Assembly: GCF_030295405.1 (NCBI RefSeq)
Contig: NZ_AP027080.1
Span: 4,795,001-4,859,000, forward strand
Length of the DNA stretch: 64,000 bases
Direction: 5' to 3'
From: Mesoterricola silvestris
GTDB taxonomy: Bacteria > Acidobacteriota > Holophagae > Holophagales > Holophagaceae
Shown: positions 11,449 to 19,810 of the stretch, one piece after another
Layout: each line of letters begins with the position of its first letter
Numbering within the stretch: the stretch's first letter is position 1
Made by a program: the position numbers and the translations under genes
The notes under the pieces: model-generated
Seen by the model: the letters and a program-made list of their open reading frames with translations, nothing else
Databases searched by the model: none
Told to the model about the DNA's origin: nothing

Positions 11449-12324
11449 ATGAAGAAGATCCGCAAGGCCGTCATCCCCGTCGCGGGCCTGGGAACCCGTT
11501 TCCTGCCGGCCACCAAGGCCCAGCCCAAGGAGATGCTGCCCCTGGTGGACAAGCCCGTCATCCAGCACGTGGTGGAGGAGGCCATCCACGCCGGCATCGA
11601 GAACATCGTCCTCATCACGGGCCGGGGCAAGCAGGCCATCGAGAACCACTTCGACGTGGCCTTCGAGCTGGAGGAGGCCCTGGACCGCCGGGGCCGCACG
11701 GAGGAGCTCAAGCTCGTGCAGGGGATCACCCACCTGGGCCAGTTCTCCTACGTGCGCCAGGGCGAACCCCTGGGCCTGGGCCACGCCGTGCTCTGCGCGC
11801 GGCACGCGGTGGGCGACGAGCCCTTCGCCCTGCTCCTGGGCGACGACGTCTTCGACGAGAACGATCCGGCCCTGGGGGCCCTCATCGCCGCCTACGAGGC
11901 CACGGGGAAATCCGTGGTGGGCGTCCAGGAGGTTCCCGAGAGCCACGTCTCCCGGTACGGCATCGTGAGCATCCCGGCCTCGGGCGGGGGCCCCTGGTGG
12001 GAGGTGGACCACATCGTGGAGAAGCCCCGGCCCGAGAACGCCCCCAGCCGCTGGGCGGTGGTGGGGAGGTACGTGGTGCTCCCGGAGGTCTTCGAGCACC
12101 TGGCCAGCCTCAAGCCCGGCGTGGGCGGAGAGTACCAGCTCACCGACGCCCTGATGGTCATGGCCGAGGCGGGGCGCCTGGTGGCGGCGCCCATCCCGGC
12201 CCGGCGCTTCGACACCGGCGACAAGCTGGACTACCTGAAGGCCAACGTGGAGTTCGCCCTGAAGCGCGACGATCTGCGGGAGCCGTTCCTCGACTACCTG
12301 AAGGACCTGGTGACCCGGGGGTAG
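11449..12324 (+). CDS. galU: UTP--glucose-1-phosphate uridylyltransferase
   Basis: Makes UDP-glucose from glucose-1-phosphate and UTP for envelope polysaccharides. The 291-residue protein starts KAVIPVAGLGTRFLPATKA, the nucleotide-binding loop of GalU, and contains QPKEMLPLVDKPVIQ and the LLLGDDVF metal/nucleotide motif. Length is typical. The ATG lies 7 bp after the kinase stop and there is no clear ribosome site; CATAAT sits just upstream, so a short or leaderless transcript is possible. The last codons and stop form the left arm of the hairpin shared with mnmG. Confidence 0.96.
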   Translation: MKKIRKAVIPVAGLGTRFLPATKAQPKEMLPLVDKPVIQHVVEEAIHAGIENIVLITGRGKQAIENHFDVAFELEEALDRRGRTEELKLVQGITHLGQFSYVRQGEPLGLGHAVLCARHAVGDEPFALLLGDDVFDENDPALGALIAAYEATGKSVVGVQEVPESHVSRYGIVSIPASGGGPWWEVDHIVEKPRPENAPSRWAVVGRYVVLPEVFEHLASLKPGVGGEYQLTDALMVMAEAGRLVAAPIPARRFDTGDKLDYLKANVEFALKRDDLREPFLDYLKDLVTRG

Positions 12325-12373
12325 GGAGCATCGCACGTGTTCCGGAACACGGGCGACGCCCCTACCCCCGGGT
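12313..12373. terminator. Bidirectional hairpin containing both gene ends
   Basis: A 61-base inverted repeat centred at 12343/12344. The outer 14-bp arms (12313-12326 and 12360-12373) and the inner 8-bp arms (12336-12343 and 12344-12351) are perfect; only a few mismatches lie between. The outer arms include the final codons and stops of galU and mnmG, so both proteins end in Thr-Arg-Gly. It probably stops convergent transcription from either side. Confidence 0.75.
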
Positions 12374-14233
12374 CCGCTCCAACAGCAGGTGCAGCAGCGT
12401 CACCGCGGCGGGGGTGATGCCGGGGATGCGGGAGGCCTGGCCCAGGGTCTCGGGGCGGTGGCGCTGGAGCTTCTCCTTCACCTCCGTGCTCAGGCCGGGC
12501 AGGTGCTCCACGCGGAAATCCACGGGGATGCGCACGTGGTCCCAGGCGCGCTGGCCCTGCAGAAGGCGGGCCTCCCGTTCGTGGAAGGCCTGGTAGCGCG
12601 TCTCGAAGAGCAGGATGTCCCGCTCCCAGCGCGGGTCCCAGCCCTCCTGGGGGAGCTCCCATCCCGGAAGCAGGGCGAGGGCGGCGTCGGCCAGGTCCGG
12701 GGTGACCTGCTGGCGCCGCAGGAGGTCCAGGAGGGTCATGCCCGATGCCAGGGTGAGGCCGGCCCGGGCGGCGATGGGGCCGAAGGGCGAGGTGGGGGCC
12801 ACCCAGGCCTCCCCGCACTGCTCCCGCAGGCGCTCCCGGCGCTCCATGCGGGCCTCCACGGTGCCCAGTTCCCCGGGGGACAGGGCCCCCACCTCCCGGG
12901 CCACGGACAGGAGCCGCGCGTCGGCGAGGTCGCAGGCCAGGGCCAGGCGGTGCTCGGCCCGGGCGGTGAGCATGCGGTAGGGCTCATCGGTGCCCTTGGT
13001 GACCAGGTCGTCGATCATGACCCCGATGTAGGCCCGGTCCCGGCCCAGGACGACGGGTTCCTGCCCCCGCAGGCTCCGGACGGCGTTGATGCCGGCCATG
13101 AGGCCCTGGCCCGCGGCCTCCTCGTACCCGGTGGTGCCGTTGATCTGCCCCGCGAACCACACCCCCTCGAGGCCCGCAACCTGGAGGCCCCGGGTGAGCT
13201 GCAGGGGATCGAAGCTGTCGTACTCGATGGCGTAGCCGGGCCGGAGGATCTCCGCCCGCTCGAACCCCGGGAGGCTGCGCACCATGCGCTCCTGCACGTC
13301 CACCGGCATGGAGGTGGAGAGCCCCGCCAGGTATATCTCCCGGGTCTCCAGGGAATCGGGCTCCACGAAGATCTGGTGGCTGTCCTTCCCGGGGAACTTC
13401 ACGAACTTGTCCTCGATGGAGGGACAGTAGCGGGGGCCGACCCCCTCCACGTGGCCGCCGTACATGGACGAACGCCCCAGGTTCTCCCGGACGGCCCGCT
13501 CGGTCTCGGCGGTGGTGTGCACGATGTGGCAGGGCACCTGGCGCTGGGGGATGCCCGCGCTGAAGAAACTGAAGGGCCGGGGCACCGGGTCCCCCCACTG
13601 GGGCTCCAGGCGGCTGAAGTCGATGGTGTCGGCGTTCACCCGGGGGCTGGTGCCGGTCTTGAGGCGCCGGCAGCGCAGGCCCAGGGCGCGCAGCTGCTGG
13701 GCCAGGTGGGTGGAGGGGGGTTCCCCGGCCCGGCCGGAGTCCAGCTTGCGCTCGCCGATGAGGACCTTGCCGTTCAGGAAGGTGCCGGAGGTGACCACCA
13801 CCGCGTCGCAGGGCAGGAAGGAGCCGTCCACCAGCTCCACGCCGTGGAGCCTGCCCCCGGCCCATTTCAGCTCGGCCGCCACCCCCTGCACCAGGCGCAG
13901 GCCCGGGACCCCCTCCAGCAGGTTGCGGGAGGCCGTGCGGTACTTCACCCGGTCCGCCTGGGCCCGGGGTCCCCGCACCGCCACCCCCCGGCTGGCGTTG
14001 AGGATCCGGAAGTGGATGCCGGTGGCGTCCGTGAGGCGGCCCATGGCCCCCCCCAGGGCGTCCAGCTCCCGCACCATGTGGCCCTTGCCCACCCCGCCGA
14101 TGCTGGGGTTGCAGCTCATCTGCCCGAGCTGGTCCAGGTTCATGGTGAGGAGGACCGCGGGCACCCCCATCCTGGCGGCGATGGCCGCCGCCTCGATGCC
14201 CGCGTGTCCGCCCCCTATGACCACCAGCTGCAT
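12362..14233 (-). CDS. mnmG: tRNA uridine-34 carboxymethylaminomethyl modification enzyme
   Basis: FAD-dependent enzyme that, with MnmE, modifies the wobble uridine of certain tRNAs. The 623-residue protein has the N-terminal Rossmann motif VVIGGGHAGIEAA, the signature GQMSCNPSIGGVGKGH, a second FAD motif and the family block INGTTGYEEAAGQG. Length matches the family. It converges with galU over the shared hairpin. A 31-bp gap separates its start from the YtxH gene upstream, so it may be the last gene of a DUF948-ytxH-mnmG transcript. Confidence 0.97.
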   Translation of the reverse strand: MQLVVIGGGHAGIEAAAIAARMGVPAVLLTMNLDQLGQMSCNPSIGGVGKGHMVRELDALGGAMGRLTDATGIHFRILNASRGVAVRGPRAQADRVKYRTASRNLLEGVPGLRLVQGVAAELKWAGGRLHGVELVDGSFLPCDAVVVTSGTFLNGKVLIGERKLDSGRAGEPPSTHLAQQLRALGLRCRRLKTGTSPRVNADTIDFSRLEPQWGDPVPRPFSFFSAGIPQRQVPCHIVHTTAETERAVRENLGRSSMYGGHVEGVGPRYCPSIEDKFVKFPGKDSHQIFVEPDSLETREIYLAGLSTSMPVDVQERMVRSLPGFERAEILRPGYAIEYDSFDPLQLTRGLQVAGLEGVWFAGQINGTTGYEEAAGQGLMAGINAVRSLRGQEPVVLGRDRAYIGVMIDDLVTKGTDEPYRMLTARAEHRLALACDLADARLLSVAREVGALSPGELGTVEARMERRERLREQCGEAWVAPTSPFGPIAARAGLTLASGMTLLDLLRRQQVTPDLADAALALLPGWELPQEGWDPRWERDILLFETRYQAFHEREARLLQGQRAWDHVRIPVDFRVEHLPGLSTEVKEKLQRHRPETLGQASRIPGITPAAVTLLHLLLERTRG

Positions 14234-14264
14234 GAATGCCCCAAGGCAGTCAGTCTATACGGAT

Positions 14265-14489
14265 TCAGCCCCGGCTGGCCTCGTCGCTCATTCCGTCGGC
14301 AGCGGCCGAATAGATCTCGTTGCCCACCCGGCGCGCCTTGTCCCGCACCTTGTTGGACATGTCCTTGAGATCCGATCGCAGGTCGCGGCCCGTCTTGGGG
14401 GTGGTGAGGGCCACCACCACCGCGCCCACCGCGGCACCCAGGAGGAAGAAAAGCAGCGTGGAACCCGTGGTGTCTCTTGAATCACTCAT
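14265..14489 (-). CDS. YtxH-like small membrane protein
   Basis: A 74-residue protein with one transmembrane segment (LLFFLLGAAVGAVVVALTT) followed by PKTGRDLRSDLKDMSNKV, the typical YtxH/gas-vesicle-like motif in which a TPK(S/T)G turn leads into an amphipathic helix. Family members are linked to general stress in firmicutes, without known chemistry. The gene overlaps the end of the DUF948 gene by 8 bp, so the two are coupled, a common pairing for these families. Confidence 0.8.
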   Translation of the reverse strand: MSDSRDTTGSTLLFFLLGAAVGAVVVALTTPKTGRDLRSDLKDMSNKVRDKARRVGNEIYSAAADGMSDEASRG

Positions 14490-14868
14490 GTGGGGTCTCC
14501 TTTTCAGTGGCGTCCGCAGAGGGCCGCGTGAAGAAGGATATGCCGATTTTCACCGCTGTCAGGAGGGCCTCCAGCCACGGTGAGGGCCCCCTGTCCAGCA
14601 GTCCGGTCAGGGATCGCACCAGGGCCACGGCCAGTCCCCCCGCGGTGGCGGGGAATTCCAGGCTCTTCTCCACGAGGCCCGTCACCCGGTCCAGGCTCGC
14701 GCGGGTATGGTGGATGTCCTGGGCGATCTGCTTGAGGTCCTCCCGGGCGCTCTGGGCCAGATCCTCCACCGCCTTGGCGGTGCGGTACAGCTGGAGCAGG
14801 AGGGGCACCAGGCACCCTGCCAGGACGAGCACCACCAGCGCCAGAACGAACTGCAGCATCCTGTCCAT
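14482..14868 (-). CDS. DUF948-like membrane-anchored coiled-coil protein
   Basis: A 128-residue protein with one N-terminal transmembrane helix (FVLALVVLVLAGCLVPLLLQ) followed by a long predicted coiled coil (residues about 25-75) and a small C-terminal hydrophobic patch. This is the DUF948 layout. I chose the ATG at 14868 because it follows GGAGG by 5 bases; an extension of 19 residues upstream is possible but lacks a ribosome site. It is coupled to the YtxH gene by an 8-bp overlap. Function unknown; likely envelope associated. Confidence 0.75.
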   Translation of the reverse strand: MDRMLQFVLALVVLVLAGCLVPLLLQLYRTAKAVEDLAQSAREDLKQIAQDIHHTRASLDRVTGLVEKSLEFPATAGGLAVALVRSLTGLLDRGPSPWLEALLTAVKIGISFFTRPSADATEKETPHE

Positions 14869-14984
14869 GGGGACCTCCACGCAACGCCTCCCAATGTAGG
14901 CAGGGTTGCCGGGCGGTGCCAGCATTATCGGTGCCAGGAATTTGTTCCATCGTCCCGGGGCGGGTTTGGTGGGAGAATCGGGGC

Positions 14985-15827
14985 ATGAAACAGAGAATGA
15001 ATCCTGAGGAGCGCCGGGAGCGCAGGCGGCGGGTGGTGGCCCGGTCCAAGTTCGCCCTGCCTTCCGCCATCACCCTGCTTTCGGTCCTCTGCGGCTTCTC
15101 CAGCGTCGTCATGTCCATCAACGCCGCCGGGGAGCATCCGGGCGTCTACTTCCTCTGGGGCGCCGGCCTGCTCCTGGCCGCGGGAGTGTTCGATGGTTTG
15201 GACGGCCGTATCGCCCGGGCCACCAACACCGCCACGGAATTCGGGGTCCAGCTGGACTCCCTGGCCGACGTGCTGAGCTTCGGCATGGCCCCCGCCATCC
15301 TGGCCTACCGCTACGGCTTCTTCCAGCTGGGCATGGCGGATCCCCAGTTGAGGGCCGTGGGCTGGGGGGCCTCCTTCTTCTTCGTGGCCTGCGGCGCCCT
15401 GCGCCTGGCCCGCTTCAACGTCCAGGTGGGCTCCGTGGACTCCCGGTTCTTCGTGGGCATGCCCATTCCCGCCGGAGCCGCCTGCATCGCCGCGGTGATC
15501 CTCTGCTGGCCGGACGCGCCCACCCAGGCGTGGGTGGCCTACGCCTTCGCGGCCCTGCTGTTCCTGGTGGGCCTGCTCATGGTCTCCACCGTGCGCTTCC
15601 CCAGCTTCAAGAAGCGCTCCGCCAGTCCCCGCGCGGGCCGTCTCCTGACCCTGGCCAGCCTCCTGGTGCTGGCCATGATCCCGATCCTCCGGGAGCGGTT
15701 CTTCGTGTACTTCTTCGCGGCCTTCATCCTGGGCTCCCTGGCCATGAACCTGGCCTGGAAGGCGGGGTGGAGGGGCGTGGAGCCCCCCATGAAGAAGTCC
15801 GCGGAACCCGGCCTTCCCGCCGAGTAG
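14985..15827 (+). CDS. pssA: CDP-diacylglycerol--serine O-phosphatidyltransferase
   Basis: Makes phosphatidylserine, the precursor of phosphatidylethanolamine, in the inner membrane. The 280-residue protein has several membrane helices and the CDP-alcohol phosphotransferase signature DGLDGRIARATNT...GVQLDSLAD (residues about 70-95). The N-terminus is basic, as in type II PssA. It starts at the ATG after GGGGC; an AGAAT hexamer just upstream might mark a promoter with a very short leader. Its stop directly abuts that of the convergent DUF192 gene with no spacer. Confidence 0.92.
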   Translation: MKQRMNPEERRERRRRVVARSKFALPSAITLLSVLCGFSSVVMSINAAGEHPGVYFLWGAGLLLAAGVFDGLDGRIARATNTATEFGVQLDSLADVLSFGMAPAILAYRYGFFQLGMADPQLRAVGWGASFFFVACGALRLARFNVQVGSVDSRFFVGMPIPAGAACIAAVILCWPDAPTQAWVAYAFAALLFLVGLLMVSTVRFPSFKKRSASPRAGRLLTLASLLVLAMIPILRERFFVYFFAAFILGSLAMNLAWKAGWRGVEPPMKKSAEPGLPAE

Positions 15828-16349
15828 CTACTTCCGCCGGGCCTTCGCCTTCCTGCCCTTCGCGCCCTTCGCGCCCTCGGCGGGAACCGGGAGGCCGCCG
15901 ACGACGGTGCTGCCGTCGCTCAGGGCCAGGCTCCACCCGATCCGGTCCCCCTTGCGCAGGCCCAGGCGCCGGAGGGTGCCGGTGGGGAATTCCACGAAGT
16001 TCCGGGAGAGCACCGCGCCGCCATAGGTGGGACAGTCGTCGCCCCGCATGGGGGAGCAGGGGGGCACGGCCTCGGCGGTCTCCACGATGGTGCCGTCCTC
16101 CTTGACCCAGGCCACGTCCAGGGAGATGAGGCAGTTCTTCATCCAGATGCTGCGGGTGCCTTCGTCCGGGTAGATGAAGATCATGCAGCGGTCCTTGGCC
16201 AGGGACTGGCGGCGCATGAGGCCCAGGGCCTGCTCCTGGGGGGTGTGCGCCACTTCGGCCAGGAAGCGCTGGCCCTTGGCGACGACGGTTCCCCCGTCGG
16301 GTACCACCGGGGAGGCGGCGAGCAGCAGGCTGAGGAACAGTGGGGTCAT
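15828..16349 (-). CDS. Exported DUF192 protein
   Basis: A 173-residue protein with a short signal peptide (MTPLFLSLLLAASPVVP) and a DUF192 domain: FLAEVAHTPQEQALGLMRR, the conserved IFIYPDE and IWMKNCLISLDVAWV blocks and a FVEFPTGT segment. DUF192 proteins are small extracytoplasmic beta-barrels of unknown role. The C-terminal 15 residues are very basic (Lys/Arg-rich). I chose the ATG at 16349, which follows GGAGA; 8 more residues are possible upstream. Its stop abuts the pssA stop. Confidence 0.82.
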   Translation of the reverse strand: MTPLFLSLLLAASPVVPDGGTVVAKGQRFLAEVAHTPQEQALGLMRRQSLAKDRCMIFIYPDEGTRSIWMKNCLISLDVAWVKEDGTIVETAEAVPPCSPMRGDDCPTYGGAVLSRNFVEFPTGTLRRLGLRKGDRIGWSLALSDGSTVVGGLPVPAEGAKGAKGRKAKARRK

Positions 16350-16383
16350 GGATTCTCCGGGGCGACCCTCCATGGTAGAGCGA

Positions 16384-17589
16384 CTATTCCAGCCAATCCA
16401 CCACGCGTTCCACGTCCTCCGGCTCGTGCCAGCCGTGGAAGGCCACGCGCAGGTACCCTTCCCGCACGGATGCGTAGACGCCCCTGCGCATGCCCTTCAT
16501 GAGCAATTCCTGCATGGCCGCCGGACCCCGGCCCCCGTGGTGAAGGCTCAGGATGGAGCCCAGGCGCCCCGCTTCCAGCAGGGCCCGCAGGCGCGAAGCC
16601 TCCTCCGCCCACGCGGGGTTCCGCGCCAGTCCTTCCAGGAAGCGCTCCTGCAGGAGACGGATGTGGGCCGCGATGGCCGGGATGCCGGCCTCGTTGACGG
16701 TGCGGAAGGATTCCAGGGCCCCGGTGCAGGCGACGATGCTCAGGGTCCCCGCTTCCATGCGCTGGCCATCCGCGAGCCAGGCCCGGTGATGGTCCGTGGA
16801 GGCGCGGTCGAAGGCCGTGCCTTCCTCCACGGACATCCAGGAGCCCATGGGGATCAGGTCCTTGCGGAAGGCGGGATCGGTCCACAGGAACCCCTGGCCC
16901 TGCGGTCCCAGGAGCCCCTTGTGGCCCCCCGTGGCGAAGGCGCTGGTCCCGGTCAGGTCCACGGGCAGGGTGCCCGCGCCCTGGATCCCGTCCACCACCA
17001 GATGCACGCCCCGGGCCCGGCAGGCCGCGCCCAGGGAGGCGATGTCCAGCTTGAGCCCATCCTGGAAGCGCACCCAGGACACCGCGAGCACGCGGGTGGC
17101 GTGGCTGAGGCCGGCCAGGAGGCGGGCCTCCACGTCCTCCCCCGCCCGGGGGGCGGTGGAGTCCCAGGCCGAGGCCCCGGCCCGGTGCCCCTCCCAGAGG
17201 GGCACTTCCTGGAAGCGCACGCCCCGGGCCTCCAGGGCCTTCCAGGGCCAGACGTTGGTGGGGAACTCGCCCAGGGGCACCACCACTTCGTCCCCGCGGC
17301 TCCAGCGCATGGCCTGCGCCACGGTCACCAGCCCCGAGGAAGTGGAGGGGGTGAGGGTGATATCCGAGGCCTCCCCGCCGACGATCCGGGCGGCCTCCGC
17401 CCGCAGGGCTTCCGGAACGCCCAGGTAGTCCTCCTTCCACTTCAGCTCCCAGGGCCAGAGCTCCTTGTGGAGGTAGGCCCGGATATTGCGCACCACGGCC
17501 CGGGGCACGGGGCCCTCGGAGCAGTGCATGAGCCAGAGGTGGTCGGAATCCAGGTGGAAGAGGGCGGGATTGAGGGGCGGGAGGGTCAC
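16384..17589 (-). CDS. PLP-dependent class V aminotransferase-family protein
   Basis: A 401-residue fold-type I PLP enzyme related to isopenicillin N epimerase and cysteine desulfurases. The Schiff-base lysine is in ATGGHKGLLGPQGQG, and the PLP-contact aspartate is in HLVVDGIQGAGTLPVD. I found no cysteine-desulfurase active-site loop, so it is probably an epimerase, aminotransferase or lyase. The GTG start at 17589 overlaps the thyX stop (GTGA); the alternative longer start would lie well inside thyX. Substrate cannot be told from sequence. Confidence 0.82.
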   Translation of the reverse strand: MTLPPLNPALFHLDSDHLWLMHCSEGPVPRAVVRNIRAYLHKELWPWELKWKEDYLGVPEALRAEAARIVGGEASDITLTPSTSSGLVTVAQAMRWSRGDEVVVPLGEFPTNVWPWKALEARGVRFQEVPLWEGHRAGASAWDSTAPRAGEDVEARLLAGLSHATRVLAVSWVRFQDGLKLDIASLGAACRARGVHLVVDGIQGAGTLPVDLTGTSAFATGGHKGLLGPQGQGFLWTDPAFRKDLIPMGSWMSVEEGTAFDRASTDHHRAWLADGQRMEAGTLSIVACTGALESFRTVNEAGIPAIAAHIRLLQERFLEGLARNPAWAEEASRLRALLEAGRLGSILSLHHGGRGPAAMQELLMKGMRRGVYASVREGYLRVAFHGWHEPEDVERVVDWLE

Positions 17590-18266
17590 GGCCGGGCGTT
17601 CTCCAGGAGGGCCTTGAGGGCGTTGGGGTAGAGTTCTTCCACCATGCGCCGCACGGCGTGGGCGTACTGCTGGATCTCCCACTGGGCGTGGGCGTCCGTG
17701 CGCAGCCGGATGAAGTGGGCCGCGGCCTGGAGACTGACGGTCCAGTACACCTCGGAATAGAGGCCCAGGGGCAGGATGCAGCGGGCCTGCTCCCGGCAGA
17801 CCCCGAGCCCGATTAGTTTTTTATATTGCGCCACCGCGCTCCGGCAGGTTTCCAGGAAGATGGCGTGGGCCTGGTCGCCCGCATCCCCCTCCACGGTCCC
17901 CTCGGACCCCTGTTTGTTCACTTTCGCCTGGCGGCGGAAGGTTTCCGGCACGAAGAACTCGTCCTCCGGGAATTCCACGTAGCGGCCGCTGATCTCATTG
18001 AACTCGCTCGAGATGCGGTGCTTCATCCACTGCCGGAAGACGAAGATGGGCGCCTTCACATGGAAGGTCATGGCCGTATGCCGGAAGGGCGAGGTGTGGT
18101 CGTGCTCCGCCAGGTAGGCGATGAGCTTGCCGTCCGCCTCGTCATACACCTCCTTGCGCTTGCCGAAGGACACCCGGGCGGCGTTGACGACGCTGAGGTC
18201 GGACCCCATGTGGTCCACCAGCTTCACGAATCCGCGGTCCAGGACGGCCAGTTCGGTCAAGGGCAT
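17586..18266 (-). CDS. thyX: Flavin-dependent thymidylate synthase
   Basis: Makes dTMP from dUMP using methylene-tetrahydrofolate and reduced FAD. The 226-residue protein contains the ThyX motif as KHRISSEFNEISGRY, a variant of RHRxxSxNExSxR with Lys in the first position, and FRHTAMTFHVKAPIFVFRQW before it. The C-terminal block HFIRLRTDAHAQWEIQQYA is also typical. The ATG at 18266 follows GGAGA. No thyA is visible in this window. The PLP gene is coupled behind it by a 4-base overlap. Confidence 0.95.
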   Translation of the reverse strand: MPLTELAVLDRGFVKLVDHMGSDLSVVNAARVSFGKRKEVYDEADGKLIAYLAEHDHTSPFRHTAMTFHVKAPIFVFRQWMKHRISSEFNEISGRYVEFPEDEFFVPETFRRQAKVNKQGSEGTVEGDAGDQAHAIFLETCRSAVAQYKKLIGLGVCREQARCILPLGLYSEVYWTVSLQAAAHFIRLRTDAHAQWEIQQYAHAVRRMVEELYPNALKALLENARP

Positions 18267-18354
18267 GGGAGGTCTCCAGTGCCCCATTGTAACCAGGGCC
18301 CCTTCCGGCGCCCCGGGGGACCTGCGAGAATGGGGATGCTTGGCAGGCGAACCC

Positions 18355-18393
18355 CGCGCGCCCCGGCCGGCCCCGATGCCGGAGGGGCGCGCG
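18355..18393. promoter_or_regulatory. GC-rich hairpin before transaldolase
   Basis: Arms CGCGCGCCCC at 18355-18364 and GGGGCGCGCG at 18384-18393 are perfect inverted copies around a 19-base loop that itself contains a smaller GGCCGG palindrome. It lies between the divergent thyX and transaldolase starts, about 26 bp before the transaldolase ATG, so it may act as a leader structure or attenuator. Confidence 0.4.
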
Positions 18394-18418
18394 ACCCCCA
18401 GGCCCCACTGGAGATCCC

Positions 18419-19066
18419 ATGAAATTCTTCATCGACACCGCCAACATCAGCGAGATCAAGCGCATCAACGAATGGGGGATCCTGGACGGCGTCACCACGA
18501 ACCCCAGCCTCATCGCCAAGGAATCCGGCAAGCCCTTCGAGGCGATCATCGAGGAGATCTGCGGCATCGTGGACGGCCCCATCTCCGCCGAGGTCATCGC
18601 CCTGGACGCCCCCACCATGATCAAGGAGGGCCGCCTCCTGTCCAAGATCCACAAGAACGTCGTGGTGAAGGTGCCCCTCACCGCCGAGGGCCTCAAGGCC
18701 ACCCACGCCTTCAAGGCCGAGGGCATCCGCACCAACGTCACCCTCTGCTTCAGCGCCACCCAGGGCCTCATGGCCGCCAAGGCCGGCGCCACCTACGTGA
18801 GCCCCTTCGTGGGCCGCCTGGACGACATCAACGCCGTGGGCATGGAGCTCATCGAGGACCTGGTGACCATCTTCACCAACTACGACCTGGAGACCCAGGT
18901 GCTTTCCGCCTCCATCCGCAGCCCCCGCCACGTCACCGAATCCGCCCTGGCGGGCGCCCACGTGGCCACGATCCCCACCAAGGTCTTCGACCAGATGCTG
19001 GCCCACCCCCTCACGGACAAGGGCATCGAAGGCTTCCTGGCCGATTGGAAGAAGAGCGGCCGGTAA
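18419..19066 (+). CDS. tal: Transaldolase (small TalC/FSA-type subgroup)
   Basis: A 215-residue Schiff-base aldolase of the pentose phosphate pathway, or the closely related fructose-6-phosphate aldolase. It begins [20 protein letters not shown] and has the active-site lysine in NVVVKVPLT and the [29 protein letters not shown] stretch (split here by family blocks). Length fits the small subfamily. A GGAGA ribosome site lies before the ATG. It is the last clearly chromosomal gene before the accessory island. Between transaldolase and fructose-6-phosphate aldolase I favour transaldolase. Confidence 0.93.
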   Translation: MKFFIDTANISEIKRINEWGILDGVTTNPSLIAKESGKPFEAIIEEICGIVDGPISAEVIALDAPTMIKEGRLLSKIHKNVVVKVPLTAEGLKATHAFKAEGIRTNVTLCFSATQGLMAAKAGATYVSPFVGRLDDINAVGMELIEDLVTIFTNYDLETQVLSASIRSPRHVTESALAGAHVATIPTKVFDQMLAHPLTDKGIEGFLADWKKSGR

Positions 19067-19288
19067 CGGCCCGCCCCTAAGGGGGCACCCCGCGGGGGTT
19101 GGACCGGAATCCGGCTCACGTGGGGTCCACAGGTTGCCGCTCCACCCGGTTCCGATGCTGCTTGCCGCCGCCGGCCCGTCACACCCACGCGTGCAGGGTC
19201 ACGGGCTTGGCGCGCGCTCGGTGAAGGTCTGGGTCGTGCCTTGCTGTATTCGCGGGTAGAGTCACCCGTGTTCTGCAAGGAGTGGGGT
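19067..19288. other. Gene-free boundary of the accessory island
   Basis: No supported gene. A short GC-rich hairpin (GCCCC at 19073-19077 with GGGGC at 19082-19086, then a second CCCCGCGGGG inverted repeat) probably terminates transaldolase. Beyond it base composition falls step by step toward the AT-richer toxin array. No tRNA or clear attachment-site repeat is visible here. Confidence 0.5.
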
Positions 19289-19357
19289 CTATGCGAATGG
19301 CTGTTCCACACCCGAGGTCGTAGTGGAAGAAGTGTCGGGTTGTCCTGTTTGCGACAT
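19289..19357 (-). pseudogene. Stub of a further Rhs tip at the array end
   Basis: Directly after the immunity gene at 19357 the minus strand reads ATG TCG CAA ACA, the same Ser-Gln-Thr junction as in the intact rhs gene, and stays open for 22 codons (Ser-Gln-Thr-Gly-Gln-Pro-Asp) before TAG. It shares one base with the immunity stop (TAATG). It looks like the remains of one more tip, cut short when the island edge was formed. Too short for any functional call. Confidence 0.5.
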
Positions 19358-19800
19358 TATTCATTGAAAGGGGAAGCCCTAAGAAGCCTTTTGCCCCTCG
19401 GGTCAAATTCATAATGGATCCCATAATCAGGTTGATTCCTCTGATCAAATACAAATATCCCATTGGTCCCAATTGAGAGTCCAGAAAAGGGACGACCAAT
19501 AGTGAATAGCGGGGAATACAACATAAATACGACTTCCCTCATCTCCAAATAAATATTTGAGTCAGTCGTCAAGGTAAAGATTTTAAGTCGTCCATCATCA
19601 GTCTGACATTTCTCTTCAATCTCGGCTTTTGTCGAATCAAAGTCAATACGCGTGATACGCAAGCCACGATTCGTTTTTTTTGTCACCCAAGTATCTTTGC
19701 CCTCGAGCGCACGATGTCGAGGGTGTTGAGCACATGGTTGCACAGCATAGGCTGGATACAAGAGAAGAGAAAGGTAGCACATCATTATCACCAGACGCAT
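19357..19800 (-). CDS. Predicted periplasmic immunity protein for the 3D-domain tip
   Basis: A 147-residue AT-rich gene. The N-terminus (MRLVIMMCYLSLLLYPAYAVQP) is a signal peptide, so the protein should be periplasmic. It starts 10 bp after the stop of the 3D-domain toxin tip, with TAGGAG 8 bases before the ATG. I recognise no family. Position after a toxin tip and the periplasmic address matching a cell-wall toxin are the grounds for calling it immunity. The body is mixed beta-rich, with no catalytic motif seen. Confidence 0.6.
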   Translation of the reverse strand: MRLVIMMCYLSLLLYPAYAVQPCAQHPRHRALEGKDTWVTKKTNRGLRITRIDFDSTKAEIEEKCQTDDGRLKIFTLTTDSNIYLEMREVVFMLYSPLFTIGRPFSGLSIGTNGIFVFDQRNQPDYGIHYEFDPRGKRLLRASPFNE

Positions 19801-19810
19801 AAGCCAACTC

